64,000 nt of DNA from an uncultured Verrucomicrobia subdivision 3 bacterium (GCA_903922735.1 CAIXUZ010000003.1:1-64000); one strand, 5' to 3'. Counted from the first letter of the stretch, positions 48,547 through 58,151 are shown. Made by a program: numbers and translations. Notes: generated from the letters alone by a model not told the origin.

Positions 48547-49209
48547 TCAAGGTGCGTCTCTCTCGTCCTTCTTTTTCGGTGCAGCCTTTGCTGGCGCACC
48601 TTGACCGGGCTGAACACGCTGGCCGCCTTGACCAGGTTGAACACGTTGCCCACCTTGACCGGGTTGTACATGCTGGCCACCTGGCGCGGGTTGACCGGGC
48701 CTGCTGCCTTGACCGGGCTGAACACGCTGGCCACCTGGCGCAGGTTGGCCGCGCTGGCCGCCTTGACCGGGTTGGCCGGGCTGGGCGTGCGGACCGCCTT
48801 GACCGGGCTGAACGTGTCGGTCATCCAGCCCTGGCGCCACAGGTCCACGAGGATCGCCTCGGAAACGATCATTGGGGATGGGGTGCGCCCGCCAATCCCG
48901 ATGGTCCATTTCCCATTCATGAAAGCGCACCCGCCGACCGGCATCAAAGGGCAGCCAGGCACCGCCAGGGCTCAAATAGTAATACTGGTTTCCAACCTGA
49001 CCGACGTATTCGCCGTCCACCATGACGTAACTTCCAGGAACCATCACTGGCTCCCGGTACACCGGGGGCGGAGCAACATAAGCCGGGCCCGGGGCAATGA
49101 GGAACGGGAACGCCACCTGTCCATCGGGCTGGACGACACAGCCTGATAACAGCACTAATCCCCCGGCCGCCAGGGACAGGCCACACCCGCGAATAAATTT
49201 TGTTTTCAT
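48547..49209 (-). CDS. Lipoprotein with Pro-Gly-Gln repeat tail
   Basis: A 220-aa product. MKTKFIRGCGLSLAAGGLVL then LSGCV gives a signal peptide with lipobox LLSGC. Residues about 45-110 contain PGSYVMVDGEYVGQVGNQYY then YLSPGGAWLPFD, a small beta domain. Residues about 125-205 are a low-complexity array of QPGQGGxxVQPGQGG/QPAPGGQ units, at least nine PGQ triplets, followed by a basic tail (APAKAAPKKKDERDAP). Collagen-like or extensin-like disordered region, probably spanning the cell wall or holding the protein away from the membrane. Unit number may vary between strains. Confidence 0.6.
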   Translation of the reverse strand: MKTKFIRGCGLSLAAGGLVLLSGCVVQPDGQVAFPFLIAPGPAYVAPPPVYREPVMVPGSYVMVDGEYVGQVGNQYYYLSPGGAWLPFDAGRRVRFHEWEMDHRDWRAHPIPNDRFRGDPRGPVAPGLDDRHVQPGQGGPHAQPGQPGQGGQRGQPAPGGQRVQPGQGSRPGQPAPGGQHVQPGQGGQRVQPGQGGQRVQPGQGAPAKAAPKKKDERDAP

Positions 49210-49804
49210 CAGGTTATTTCCATTTTTCGTTTTTTGCTGGTTGACTCCGCCGGCTCCGTATTCGGAGAAAATGTAATAAGTGTAAAGGGCACGCTGTGGC
49301 CTAAAGGGTCATTAACCCAAACTCAGCCAGCACGTTTTTAAGCCATGGTGCGCCGGGTTCACGCGGCAATCTTTAGTCCGAATCCCAAGCGGGTCAATCT
49401 CAATTTCAACCGGTGGCGCCGGCGGAGCGGGGGGCGGAGGGCGAGGATGGAAGATTGAGGAAAGAAGATGGCGCGACTCCCCACGGCAGGACGCAAAACG
49501 CGCAACATCCAACGCCGAACGCTCCGCTTCCAACTTGTAGACGCGAATTGCGCCCATTGGCACGAATGCAAAACCGTTCTTAGGTTATGGTTTCGCGCAG
49601 GGTGTGGGCGCAGGTATCGCCGCCGCCCTTTGTCAACGGTACCCCGGTCACGGTCAATTTCAGCGCCCAACCGTGCAAACTGCCCGACAGACGCACGGTT
49701 AATCCATTCTCCACTGAGGTGATGCCACGTCCAAATGATTGATTTATCACCAGCGGTTTCCTACGTTGGACTCAACCCATCAAATAACGACGAAGCGGAC
49801 CGCC
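49210..49804. other. 595-bp gene-free interval
   Basis: Between the lipoprotein gene (minus) and the heparinase-like gene (plus), divergent. It holds low-complexity purine/pyrimidine tracts near 49440-49520 (GGAAGATTGAGGAAAGAAGA). A short plus-strand scrap at about 49550-49700 reads GTNAKPFLGYGFAQGVGAGI then AAALCQRYPGHG and may be the end of a lost glycine-rich gene. No functional gene is supported. Promoters for both flanking genes must lie here. Confidence 0.4.
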
Positions 49805-51889
49805 ATGAAAAACAGCCTCACCCTCCTCACCGCCCTGCTGGGCGCGTCATTGACGACGCTGCCCGCCGCCGAGCCGCCGGCGTCTGCGCCGCAATCATCG
49901 ACGGTTCAAGAGGTCGCACCGGCCACTGAACAATCAGCTGATTTGAACCAGTACCGACTGGATACCATCCCCGAGCCACTGACCAAAGTCCGCGGCATCC
50001 ATCCACGTCTGTTCCTCGACGCCGAAGGAGTGGTCGCTTTGAAGCAGCGCGTCGCCACCACCCATAACGACCTGTGGAGACATGTGAAGGCCTCGGCGGA
50101 CACGGCCGTCAAGAAAGGACCGCAACTTTATTCGACCAAACCGGCCGCAGGCCGGCCCCTGACGAGCGGCGATCAGCTTTGGCAACGCGAAATGGGCAAC
50201 GCCATGCCCCAACTGGCCATGGCCTGGCTGATCACCGGCGACAAGCGCTATCTGAACGCCGCACGTGATTATGCCCTCGCCAGTTGCTCCTATCCTACCT
50301 GGGGACCCAAACACGCTGATGGCTTGGACCTGCCCGCCGGGCACCAGCTCTTCGGTCTGGCACTCATCTACGATTGGGGTTACAGCGACCTAGACGAACA
50401 GACCCGCCAAACCATCCGCCAGACGCTCATACGACGCGGCGAAACCATGTTTCAGGCTGTCGCCACCGGCAAGATATGGTGGTCTCAAAAATATATGCAG
50501 AACCACTTGCAGGTGAACGCCACCGGGCTGGGCACCGCCGGACTGGCCATCTTCGACGAGCACGAGCCGGCCCTGCGCTGGGTTGCCCTCGTCGCTGATA
50601 AAATGAAACGAATCACCGAAGCCTACGGCCCCGATGGCGCCAGCCACGAAGGTGTTGGCTACTGGAGCTACGGCGCCGAGTTCATGCTCAAATACATGGA
50701 CCTATCGCGCACGCGGTTGGGCGTCGATCTCTACAAAGGCACCCCTTGGTGGCAGCAAACGGCCGCATATCGACTCTACCTGAGCCTGCCACGTAACGGG
50801 TGGACTCCCGGCAACACGATCGTCGATATCGGCGACAGCCCGCGCGCCGACTATTACGGTCCCGACCATATCCTGCGCCGGCTGGCCAGTGAATACCACG
50901 ATGGCCAGGCACAGTGGCTGGCCCGGGAACTCGACCAGGACAAGGCCACCATCCAAAGCGCCAACTGGCTGAACCTGCTCTGGTATGATCCATCAATCAG
51001 GCCCGTGGCCCCGGCTGACGCGCGCGCGCTGCCCACGTTCCACCATTTCGCAGACCTGGGCATCGTCTCCAGCCGCTCCGACTGGTCGGGCAACGAATCG
51101 CTGGTCACCTTTAAATGCGGTCCGTTCCTCGGCCACGACGCCGAGAACAAATTCAACTACGACGCCGGTGCCGGCCACGTCCATCCCGACGCGAACCATT
51201 TCATCGTCTTCGGCGGGGGTGAGTGGCTCATCCGCGACGATGGCTATATGGTCAAGCAGACCAGCTATCACAATTCTTTGCTCGTGGATGGAAAGGGCCA
51301 GATCGGCGGCGGCAAACCATACTTCGACGGAACCGCCGCCATCAAGGCCAAGGCCACCGCGAATATCCTCTGGGCCAAGAGCAGCCCCGCCATCGACCAA
51401 TTTGCCGGCGACGCCACCCGAGCCTACCCCCCCGAATTGGGCATCAAGCAATTTGTCCGTCGTCTCGCCTTCATCAAGCCCAATGTGCTCATTGTCGCCG
51501 ACAACATCGAACTGGCCGGAGCACATGAGATGGAACTGCTCTTCCATCCGGAGCAACCCACCTTGCAAGACGCTGCCGGCAACGGCCGTTTTATCTCCAC
51601 CAGCGGCAAGAATAAAGTGCGGCTTTCGCTCCTAACCGATGCGGGCGTCAGCGCCTCAATCAGCACCGTGCAAGCCCAGATGTCACACGGCGGCGCCCCG
51701 ACACCCATGCAGGCCATCAGCTTGAAAAAAACCGGCAATCAGTGGCAGAATGTGGTGGCGATCTCCTGGTCCGACAAGGCTGCCAATCCGCCTCAAATTC
51801 AAATGCGCCGTGACGGGACGCAACTGATCTTCACGCTCGATAACCAAGAGGTCCTGACCTTGCCGGTGGACATACGTGAAGGCAGGTGA
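49805..51889 (+). CDS. Exported heparinase II/III-like polysaccharide lyase
   Basis: The start was set at ATG 49805 (MKNSLTLLTALLGASLTTLP, a signal peptide). A 694-aa product. The N-terminal alpha/alpha toroid: VRGIHPRLFLDAEGVVALKQ, MPQLAMAWLITGDKRYLNAA, LALIYDWGYSDLDEQTRQTI and KYMQNHLQVNATGLGTAGLA (Asn-His catalytic region). The linker is SHEGVGYWSYGAEFMLKYMD. The C-terminal beta-sandwich of heparinase II/III begins FADLGIVSSRSDWSGNESLV, with NKFNYDAGAGHVHPDANHFI and SYHNSLLVDGKGQ carrying the conserved His/Tyr residues. Family members cut uronate-containing polysaccharides by beta-elimination, for example alginate, heparin or chondroitin. Target unknown. Confidence 0.8.
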   Translation: MKNSLTLLTALLGASLTTLPAAEPPASAPQSSTVQEVAPATEQSADLNQYRLDTIPEPLTKVRGIHPRLFLDAEGVVALKQRVATTHNDLWRHVKASADTAVKKGPQLYSTKPAAGRPLTSGDQLWQREMGNAMPQLAMAWLITGDKRYLNAARDYALASCSYPTWGPKHADGLDLPAGHQLFGLALIYDWGYSDLDEQTRQTIRQTLIRRGETMFQAVATGKIWWSQKYMQNHLQVNATGLGTAGLAIFDEHEPALRWVALVADKMKRITEAYGPDGASHEGVGYWSYGAEFMLKYMDLSRTRLGVDLYKGTPWWQQTAAYRLYLSLPRNGWTPGNTIVDIGDSPRADYYGPDHILRRLASEYHDGQAQWLARELDQDKATIQSANWLNLLWYDPSIRPVAPADARALPTFHHFADLGIVSSRSDWSGNESLVTFKCGPFLGHDAENKFNYDAGAGHVHPDANHFIVFGGGEWLIRDDGYMVKQTSYHNSLLVDGKGQIGGGKPYFDGTAAIKAKATANILWAKSSPAIDQFAGDATRAYPPELGIKQFVRRLAFIKPNVLIVADNIELAGAHEMELLFHPEQPTLQDAAGNGRFISTSGKNKVRLSLLTDAGVSASISTVQAQMSHGGAPTPMQAISLKKTGNQWQNVVAISWSDKAANPPQIQMRRDGTQLIFTLDNQEVLTLPVDIREGR

Positions 51890-52033
51890 TCAAAGCAAGC
51901 CGCCAGTGCCAAGGCGCGTGGGTGCTAGCCGTTCCGTGGCCGCGGTTCACGTCCCAAGTCGGCGGGGGCTCAGCCCGTAATTCAAAACTTTCGGCATCTG
52001 CGATGACTGCCTAGGATTGGAACTGCGAATAAA

Positions 52034-53047
52034 ATGAAAGTGAAACGAAAAGCTATGAAAAACAGGCTCATAATCCTCAGCGCCCTGCTGCTGGCGCCGT
52101 TGACGGCTTTGCCCTCCGACGAGTCTCCAGCGGCTGCTAAGCAGTCATCCAAGCAGGGGGTGGCGACCTCAATCGCTACGGTTGGGGGCGCAGCGCAGGC
52201 TTCCGCGCTGGAAAATGTTCCGGCAGGTTTCGAACCCTTGTTTGACGGTCATTCGCTGGCGGGCTGGCACACCGCTCCAAGGCTCAGTGTGCCCAAGACG
52301 GCGGGCGAGGCGCTCCAGCCCGCACCGGCAAAGACACCCACCGCCCAGGACAACGCCCGGGGCCGCTGGGAAGTGCGCGACGGGATCATTTGCGGCGGCC
52401 AGGACAAACTGCGCGTCGTCCACCGGGAGGACGGGATGGACTGGGGGCTGGGCAGTTGGTTGATGACGGATGCAACCTTCGGCGATTTTGAACTGCGTTT
52501 GGACGCCCGCCCGGATTGGCCGTGCGACACGGGCATCTATGTGCGCACCACGCCGCTCGGCCAGGGCTTTCAAATCCTGCTCGATCATCGGGGCGACGAC
52601 ACGGGAGGTGTGGGGGGCGCCATCGGCTTCATCTACCTGCGGGGTATCGGCGGCCTGCGGGTGTGTCCGCACAACTTCCGCTGGACTGTCGGCCCCGATG
52701 GTTTGCCCACGGAGGTAAAACTGATCTCCGGCAAAGACGGCGTGACCCATTGTGAGTTTGCCGCGACGGGCGAGGAGTTCCGGCGGGCCTGGCACTTGAA
52801 TGACTGGAACACCTTCCGCATCCGCGTGGTGGGGGCGGAGCCGCGGATCACGGTGTGGATCAACGACGTGAAGATCTGTGAATGCGATACCGCTGCGATC
52901 CAGCATCCCGCCTACAACCCCGCGGATGTCCAGAAACTGCTGGGCCGAAAAGGACACATCGCCTTGGAAGTCCACGACGGGCCGCCGTGGCGCTGGGGGG
53001 TGGACAAGGTGTCCCGCTGGAGAAATATTTACCTCAAGGAACTATGA
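52034..53047 (+). CDS. Exported DUF1080 (3-keto-disaccharide hydrolase-like) protein
   Basis: A 337-aa product; an alternative start at ATG 52055 (MKNRLIILSALLLAPLTALP) gives a cleaner signal peptide. DUF1080 opens at GFEPLFDGHSLAGWHTA, then RGRWEVRDGIICGGQDK, TDATFGDFELRLDARPDWPC then DTGIYVRTTPLGQGFQILLD, and ends WNTFRIRVVGAEPRITVWIN then DVKICECDT and WRNIYLKEL. A concanavalin-like jelly roll found on many exported verrucomicrobial proteins; recently linked to 3-keto-glycoside hydrolysis. The stop overlaps the following start by 4 bp (ATGA at 53044), indicating a two-gene operon with the lyase below. Confidence 0.8.
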   Translation: MKVKRKAMKNRLIILSALLLAPLTALPSDESPAAAKQSSKQGVATSIATVGGAAQASALENVPAGFEPLFDGHSLAGWHTAPRLSVPKTAGEALQPAPAKTPTAQDNARGRWEVRDGIICGGQDKLRVVHREDGMDWGLGSWLMTDATFGDFELRLDARPDWPCDTGIYVRTTPLGQGFQILLDHRGDDTGGVGGAIGFIYLRGIGGLRVCPHNFRWTVGPDGLPTEVKLISGKDGVTHCEFAATGEEFRRAWHLNDWNTFRIRVVGAEPRITVWINDVKICECDTAAIQHPAYNPADVQKLLGRKGHIALEVHDGPPWRWGVDKVSRWRNIYLKEL

Positions 53048-54381
53048 GCCGCTTCCACAATAAACATATGAAATACCGACGATTTCCTGCCCTGGCCCAA
53101 ACCGTCCTGTTGCTGGCGCTGTTGACGACGCTGCAGGCCGCCGCGCCAACCGTGACCGGGCCGCAGTCAACCAGCGCTCCCAATACGGCTCCGGGCCTAG
53201 AGTTCGACAAAAAGATGATCAAAGTATCGGCCAGCGCCTGGGAGCAGAAGGCCCACGGGGGAGTCGCAGACTTCCCGCCGGAGGCGACTTTGGACGGGAA
53301 CCTCAAAGCCGCCTCGTCGTGGCGCGCGGAAGGGAAGGGACAGTGGATCCAGTATGATCTCGGGTCGGTGAAGCGGCTGGAGGAGATTCAGATCGCGTTC
53401 CTTTCAGGGGACAAGCGGCAGTATGCGTTCGACCTGCTGGTCAGCAACACGGGTAAGGATTGGACGCCGGTGGCCGGGAAGGTCAGGAGCAGCGGAAAGA
53501 TGGCGGATTATGAGCCGTTCAAGTTGAACGGGGCGGAGGCCCGGTTCGTCCGGATTGTTGGACAAGGGAACACGTCGGAGAAGTTCCCGGATTGGATCAA
53601 TATCACAGAGGTGGCCATCTTCGAGGTCGGGACTCCGGCGGCTGCGCCGCTGTCGACCAAGCCGATGAGGGCTAATTCGTCCCCAAAAGAAAACACCTGC
53701 GTCGGCAAAGGGCTAAAAGCCAAATGTTACATTGGCGGTTACTACTGGAATACGGATAACGGCGATGGAGACTGGGCCGTCACCAGCCCGAAACCCGGCG
53801 ATCTTCGTTTTGAACTGCGCCAGGGCGACATCGCGCAGTGGGACAAACAGCATACGCATGCCGCCGAGCGCGATGAAATTTCCAATTCCAACCACAAGTT
53901 TCCGCTGGAGGAGGACATCTGGTTTTCATTCGGTTTGATGGTGGAGCCGGGCCCCAAAGTGACAAGCAAGTGGCTGGTCATCGGCCAGCTTAAGGCGTCC
54001 GTTGATCCGGGCGATAATTCCGCTTCTCCCCCGGTGGGCCAGGAGCTCAACGCGGGCGATGTATTCCGGATTGTGGTGCGCACCGCCACGGAAAAGCCGC
54101 TCAAACACAATCCCGGCTCCAAGACTATTTATACCGATTCCACGTTTGAGCGGGGCCGGGTTTACCGCCTGGTCTATCGCATCCGATACAGCCAGAAGGC
54201 CGGCCATGTCCAGGTGTGGCGCGATGGCAGGGAAATCGTCAATTTCAAAGGTCCGGTCGGCTACGTGAGCAACACCGGCCCGTATTGGAAATTTGGGATT
54301 TATCGCGAGCCGGCGCCGGAAACTTTCGCCGTTCATTATTACGACATCAAATTGGGCGGCCCGGAACTCGCGCCCCGCTGA
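53044..54381 (+). CDS. F5/8 type C domain plus heparin-lyase-I-like polysaccharide lyase
   Basis: The start is at ATG 53044, overlapping the DUF1080 stop; ATG 53068 (MKYRRFPALAQTVLLLALLT) is the alternative. A 445-aa product. A signal peptide is followed by an F5/8 type C (discoidin) domain at about residues 60-210 (ASAWEQKAHGGVADFPPEAT, LDGNLKAASSWRAEGKGQWI, GSVKRLEEIQIAFLSGDKRQ, FVRIVGQGN). Residues about 225-445 match the heparin lyase I/PL13-like jelly roll: YYWNTDNGDGDWAVTSPKPG, AERDEISNSNHKFPLEEDIW, FSFGLMVEPGPKVTSKWLVI, GQLKASVDPGDNS, GHVQVWRDGREIVNFKGPVG and KFGIYREPAPE. Likely cleaves an acidic glycan after binding it through the discoidin domain. Confidence 0.75.
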   Translation: MSRFHNKHMKYRRFPALAQTVLLLALLTTLQAAAPTVTGPQSTSAPNTAPGLEFDKKMIKVSASAWEQKAHGGVADFPPEATLDGNLKAASSWRAEGKGQWIQYDLGSVKRLEEIQIAFLSGDKRQYAFDLLVSNTGKDWTPVAGKVRSSGKMADYEPFKLNGAEARFVRIVGQGNTSEKFPDWINITEVAIFEVGTPAAAPLSTKPMRANSSPKENTCVGKGLKAKCYIGGYYWNTDNGDGDWAVTSPKPGDLRFELRQGDIAQWDKQHTHAAERDEISNSNHKFPLEEDIWFSFGLMVEPGPKVTSKWLVIGQLKASVDPGDNSASPPVGQELNAGDVFRIVVRTATEKPLKHNPGSKTIYTDSTFERGRVYRLVYRIRYSQKAGHVQVWRDGREIVNFKGPVGYVSNTGPYWKFGIYREPAPETFAVHYYDIKLGGPELAPR

Positions 54382-54488
54382 ATTTGGAAAGCTTCAATTA
54401 ATGAGCCAGCCGGGGTGTTATTTGAAACCTGCGGTTCCGGCGGATTTCATGCTGATATTTTTTTGCGATTTCGATTAATATCCGCCCC

Positions 54489-55280
54489 ATGAACCAACCG
54501 CCCGTCATTCTCATCACCGGCGCGAGCCGCGGACTCGGCCGCGGCATTGCGCAGCAGTGCGCGCGCACCGGGTTCAGCGTGGCAGTTCATTTTTCCGGAA
54601 ACGAAGCTGCCGCGAATGAGACGGTCGCCCTTTGTCAATCGCAGGCCAAAGACGCAGCGCAAAAATTCATCCCCGTGCGCGGCAATCTCAATGACGCAGC
54701 GCAGCGGAAATCGTTCTTCGAGCAGACGCTGGCCACTTTTGGCCGGCTGGACGCGCTGGTGAACAACGCCGGGATGGCACCGCGGCAGCGGACTGACCTG
54801 ACGGAGATGGCCGAAGAAAGTTATGACGAAGTGATGGGCGTGAATCTCAAAGGGCCGTTCTTCCTCTCCCAGATGGCGGCGCGGTATTGGCTGGCGCATC
54901 CGAACCAAAGCCTTTTAGCCGGCGGCTACAAGTTGATTTTCATCACCTCGGTTTCCGCCGACACGGCGTCGGTGAATCGCGGCGAGTATTGCCTGTCGAA
55001 GGCCGGACTGGCCATGGCGGCGCAGCTGTGGGCGGCCCGGCTGGCGAACCACGGCGCACAGGTTTTTGAAATCCGCCCCGGCATCATGGCGACGGACATG
55101 ACAGCGGGGGTGAAGGAGAAATACGACCGGCTGATCGCCGAAGGGCTCGTGCCGCAAATGCGCTGGGGCCGGCCGGAAGATGTAGGGCTTGCGGTTGAAG
55201 CGGTGCTGCAAGGGCGCTTCCCGTATTCCACCGGCAACGTCATTCAAGTGGACGGCGGTTTTCATCTGCGCCGGCTCTGA
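54489..55280 (+). CDS. Short-chain dehydrogenase/reductase (FabG-like)
   Basis: A 263-aa product. The Rossmann motif ITGASRGLGRGIAQ (TGxxxGxG), NNAG in LDALVNNAGMAPRQ, catalytic Ser (FITSVSADTASV) and Tyr-x-x-x-Lys (GEYCLSKAGLAM) are all present, and the C-terminus VEAVLQGRFPYSTGNVIQVD then GGFHLRRL closes a classical SDR. It begins the operon SDR-GH88-OYE-MFS with gaps of 5, 4 and 18 bp. In this context it may reduce a keto-sugar derived from the unsaturated uronate; NAD(P)H-dependent. Substrate is inferred from neighbours only. Confidence 0.85.
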   Translation: MNQPPVILITGASRGLGRGIAQQCARTGFSVAVHFSGNEAAANETVALCQSQAKDAAQKFIPVRGNLNDAAQRKSFFEQTLATFGRLDALVNNAGMAPRQRTDLTEMAEESYDEVMGVNLKGPFFLSQMAARYWLAHPNQSLLAGGYKLIFITSVSADTASVNRGEYCLSKAGLAMAAQLWAARLANHGAQVFEIRPGIMATDMTAGVKEKYDRLIAEGLVPQMRWGRPEDVGLAVEAVLQGRFPYSTGNVIQVDGGFHLRRL

Positions 55281-55285
55281 TTTTT

Positions 55286-56668
55286 ATGCTGAAAATCGAT
55301 TTCCACCTTAAACCGGCAAATCTGATGCGCGCCGTGGAGCGCGTCTTTGCACTTTCGGCGGACAAGATCCGGAACCTCGAGCAGACCTGGAATCCGGAAA
55401 ACGGCACACCGGTTTTTACGGTCAAGGGTAGATACACTTCGCGCGGCTGGACGGAATGGACGCAAGGTTTTCAGTTCGGATCGGCGATTCTGCAATTTGA
55501 CGCGACGGGAGATGTTTCATTTCTCAACCTGGGTCGCGAACGGACGGTCAGCCGGATGGCGTCGCACGTCTCACACCTGGGCGTGCATGACCACGGCTTC
55601 AACAATATCAGCACCTACGGCAATCTGCGGCGGCTGATGGGCGAGGGGCGGATTCCCCACAATGAATGGGAGATGGACTTTTATGAACTGGCGCTGAAAC
55701 TTTCGGGCGCCGTCCAGGCCTCGCGCTGGACGCAACTGGCGCCCGGCCTCGGCTACGTATATTCCTTCAACGGCCCGCACTCGCTCTTCAGCGACGCCAT
55801 CCGCTCGATGCGCGCGCTGGCCGTGAGCCATCAGCTGGGGCACCGGCTGATGGGTGAAAAAGATGCCGCGATCAATCTGCTCCACCGGTCGTTGCAGCAC
55901 GCCGAGGCCACAGCCCGGTTCAATGTCTATTTTGGCGAAGGCCGGGACGCGTATGATGTACGCGGGCGCGTGGTGCACGAATCCATCTTTAATCTGAACG
56001 ACGGCAGCTACCGGTGTCCGAGTTCGCAGCAGGGCTGGTCGCCCTTCACGACCTGGACGCGCGGGCAGGCGTGGATCGCGTGCGGCTATGCGGAGCAGCT
56101 GGAATTTCTGAGCACGCTGCCGGGCGCAGAGTTTGCCGGCGCCGGCGGCAAGGCCAGGGTCCTGCGCCGCTTCGAGCAGGTGGCGGCGGCGGTGTGTGAT
56201 TTCTGGATCGAGCGCACGCCGACCGACGGCATCCCGTATTGGGACGACGGCGCGCCGAACCTGCACCGGCTCGGCGACTGGGCAAGCAAGCCGGCGAATC
56301 CGTTCAACGCGCACGAGCCGGTGGACAGTTCGGCGGCGGCCATCGCGGCGCAGGGCTTGATCCGGTTCGGAAAATATCTGCGCGGCAGCGGGCGCAAGAA
56401 AGATGGCGACCGGTATTTCCAAGCCGGATTGACCATCGCCAAAAACCTGTTTGCCGAGCCGTATCTGGCCACCGATCCAAAGCATCAGGGCTTGATCTTG
56501 CATTCGGTCTATCATCGCCCGAACGGCTGGGACCACGTTCCGCCCGGGCGCAAAGTCCCGTGCGGCGAGTCCTCGATGTGGGGCGATTATCACGCGCGCG
56601 AACTGGCGCTGATGATTTATCGCGAAGCGAAGCGTTTGCCGGACTACCAATTTTTCATCACCGCTTGA
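55286..56668 (+). CDS. GH88 unsaturated glucuronyl hydrolase
   Basis: A 460-aa product without a signal peptide, so cytosolic. It reads as an (alpha/alpha)6 barrel with RGWTEWTQGFQFGSAILQF, SHVSHLGVHDHGFNNISTYG, catalytic-type Asp region (HESIFNLNDGSYRCPSSQQG then WSPFTTWTRGQAWIACGYAE), GIPYWDDGAPNLHRLGDWAS then PANPFNAHEPVDSSAAAIAA, and LILHSVYHRPNGWDHVPPGR. GH88 enzymes remove the 4,5-unsaturated uronic acid left on lyase products by hydration. The heparinase-like lyases upstream would provide the substrate. Second gene of the four-gene operon. Confidence 0.85.
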   Translation: MLKIDFHLKPANLMRAVERVFALSADKIRNLEQTWNPENGTPVFTVKGRYTSRGWTEWTQGFQFGSAILQFDATGDVSFLNLGRERTVSRMASHVSHLGVHDHGFNNISTYGNLRRLMGEGRIPHNEWEMDFYELALKLSGAVQASRWTQLAPGLGYVYSFNGPHSLFSDAIRSMRALAVSHQLGHRLMGEKDAAINLLHRSLQHAEATARFNVYFGEGRDAYDVRGRVVHESIFNLNDGSYRCPSSQQGWSPFTTWTRGQAWIACGYAEQLEFLSTLPGAEFAGAGGKARVLRRFEQVAAAVCDFWIERTPTDGIPYWDDGAPNLHRLGDWASKPANPFNAHEPVDSSAAAIAAQGLIRFGKYLRGSGRKKDGDRYFQAGLTIAKNLFAEPYLATDPKHQGLILHSVYHRPNGWDHVPPGRKVPCGESSMWGDYHARELALMIYREAKRLPDYQFFITA

Positions 56669-56672
56669 ATCT

Positions 56673-58151
56673 ATGCCGCCCCCGAAAATCGTCCGCATCC
56701 CGTCGCTGAAAACCATCGAGGCTTTCGGTGAACACGTCCGCAGCCTGGACCTCGACCTGCAATTTGAGCCGCAGATGTCGGTGGGTGACGCCTCGGCGCT
56801 GACGCGACCGCTTCCGTTCAAGGGGCGCACCATTGGCAACCGCTGGACGGTGCATCCGATGGAAGGCTGGGACGGCACAACGACCGGCGGCGTGACCGAG
56901 CCGATGATCCGGCGCTGGCAGCGCTTCGGCGAGAGCGGCGGCAAAATAATCTGGGGCGGCGAGGCGATGGCGGTGCGGCCCGATGGCCGCGCGAATCCCC
57001 ATCAGCTCATCCTCAACGAGGCGAACAAGGCCGGCATCGCCAAGCTGCGGGAGACCTTGCTGGCGGCCCACCAAACCCACTACGGGAAGACGGACGACCT
57101 GCTGATGGGTTTTCAACTGACGCATTCCGGGCGGTTCTGCCGGCCCCATGGCCCGCAGATGGAACCGCGGGTGGCGTATCGCCATCCGCTGCTCGATAAA
57201 AAATTCAAGGTCACGAGCGATGACCAGGTATTCACCGACGATGACTTGAAGCAGCTGGTCGAAGACTATGCCACGGCCGCGAAAGTGGCCGCCGACATCG
57301 GCGCGGATTTTGTGGACGTGAAGCACTGCCACGGCTATCTGCTGCACGAATTTTTGAGCGCCTACACACGGCCGGGCGCCTACGGGGGTTCGTTCGAAAA
57401 CCGCACGCGGCTCTTCCGCGAAATTGTGGCGGCCATCCGCGCCGTTGCGCCGAAGATGGAAATCGGCGTGCGGCTGAGCGCCATTGATCTGGTGCCGTTC
57501 AAGCCGAACCCCGAACTCGCCGAGCCGGGCAAACTCGGGCCGGGAATGCCGGAAGATTATTCGCAATGCCTGCCGTATCGGTATGCGTTTGGCGTGGATC
57601 AGAAAAACCCGGTGGCCTACGACCTGGCCGAGCCGGTTCAATTTCTCAAACTGCTGGAATCGCTTGGCATCCAGCTGGTGAATCTTACAGCGGGAAGTCC
57701 TTACTACAATCCGCACATCCAGCGGCCGGCGATTTACCCGCCCTCCGACGGTTACCAGCCGCCGGAAGACCCGCTCGTCGGCGTGGCGCGGCTGATCAAC
57801 GTGGTGAAGCAGTTGAAGGCGCAGTTTCCCAATTTGATCATCGTCGGCACCGGCTATTCTTATTTGCAGGAATATCTGCCGCAGGTCGCCGAGTATTATG
57901 TCCGCCACGGGCATGTGGATTCGGTCGGCATCGGGCGCGCGGTGCTGTCGTATCCGACCATGCTGGCCCACGCGACCACCCGGGGAAAACTGGAGACCCG
58001 CTACGTCTGCCGCACGTTCAGCGATTGCACCACCGCGCCGCGCAACGGCATCATCAGCGGCTGTTACCCGCTGGACAAATTTTACAGTGAAAAACCGGAA
58101 TTTCAAAAACTGAAGGATGTAAAAAAACAGGCGGGCGCCGGAAAATCCTGA
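56673..58151 (+). CDS. Old yellow enzyme-like flavin oxidoreductase
   Basis: A 492-aa product of an OYE/2,4-dienoyl-CoA-reductase-like family. Features: RPLPFKGRTIGNRWTVHPME (FMN phosphate strand), FGESGGKIIWGGEAMAVRPD, TDDLLMGFQLTHSGRF, ADFVDVKHCHGYLLHEFLSA then YTRPGAYGGSFENRTRLFRE (His-x-x-His-Gly-Tyr-Leu-Leu, active-site loop), and late barrel IIVGTGYSYLQEY. FMN-dependent ene-reductases reduce C=C bonds conjugated to carbonyls. The position between GH88 and an MFS importer suggests a role on an unsaturated uronate or its keto derivative; this is inferred. Confidence 0.8.
   Translation: MPPPKIVRIPSLKTIEAFGEHVRSLDLDLQFEPQMSVGDASALTRPLPFKGRTIGNRWTVHPMEGWDGTTTGGVTEPMIRRWQRFGESGGKIIWGGEAMAVRPDGRANPHQLILNEANKAGIAKLRETLLAAHQTHYGKTDDLLMGFQLTHSGRFCRPHGPQMEPRVAYRHPLLDKKFKVTSDDQVFTDDDLKQLVEDYATAAKVAADIGADFVDVKHCHGYLLHEFLSAYTRPGAYGGSFENRTRLFREIVAAIRAVAPKMEIGVRLSAIDLVPFKPNPELAEPGKLGPGMPEDYSQCLPYRYAFGVDQKNPVAYDLAEPVQFLKLLESLGIQLVNLTAGSPYYNPHIQRPAIYPPSDGYQPPEDPLVGVARLINVVKQLKAQFPNLIIVGTGYSYLQEYLPQVAEYYVRHGHVDSVGIGRAVLSYPTMLAHATTRGKLETRYVCRTFSDCTTAPRNGIISGCYPLDKFYSEKPEFQKLKDVKKQAGAGKS

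Noticed and set aside
49312..49670. Two overlapping minus-strand frames of 83 and 103 codons in the 595-bp gap
   Set aside because: Proline/arginine-rich translations from low-complexity DNA, no start context or domain, and neither is clearly favoured over the other.
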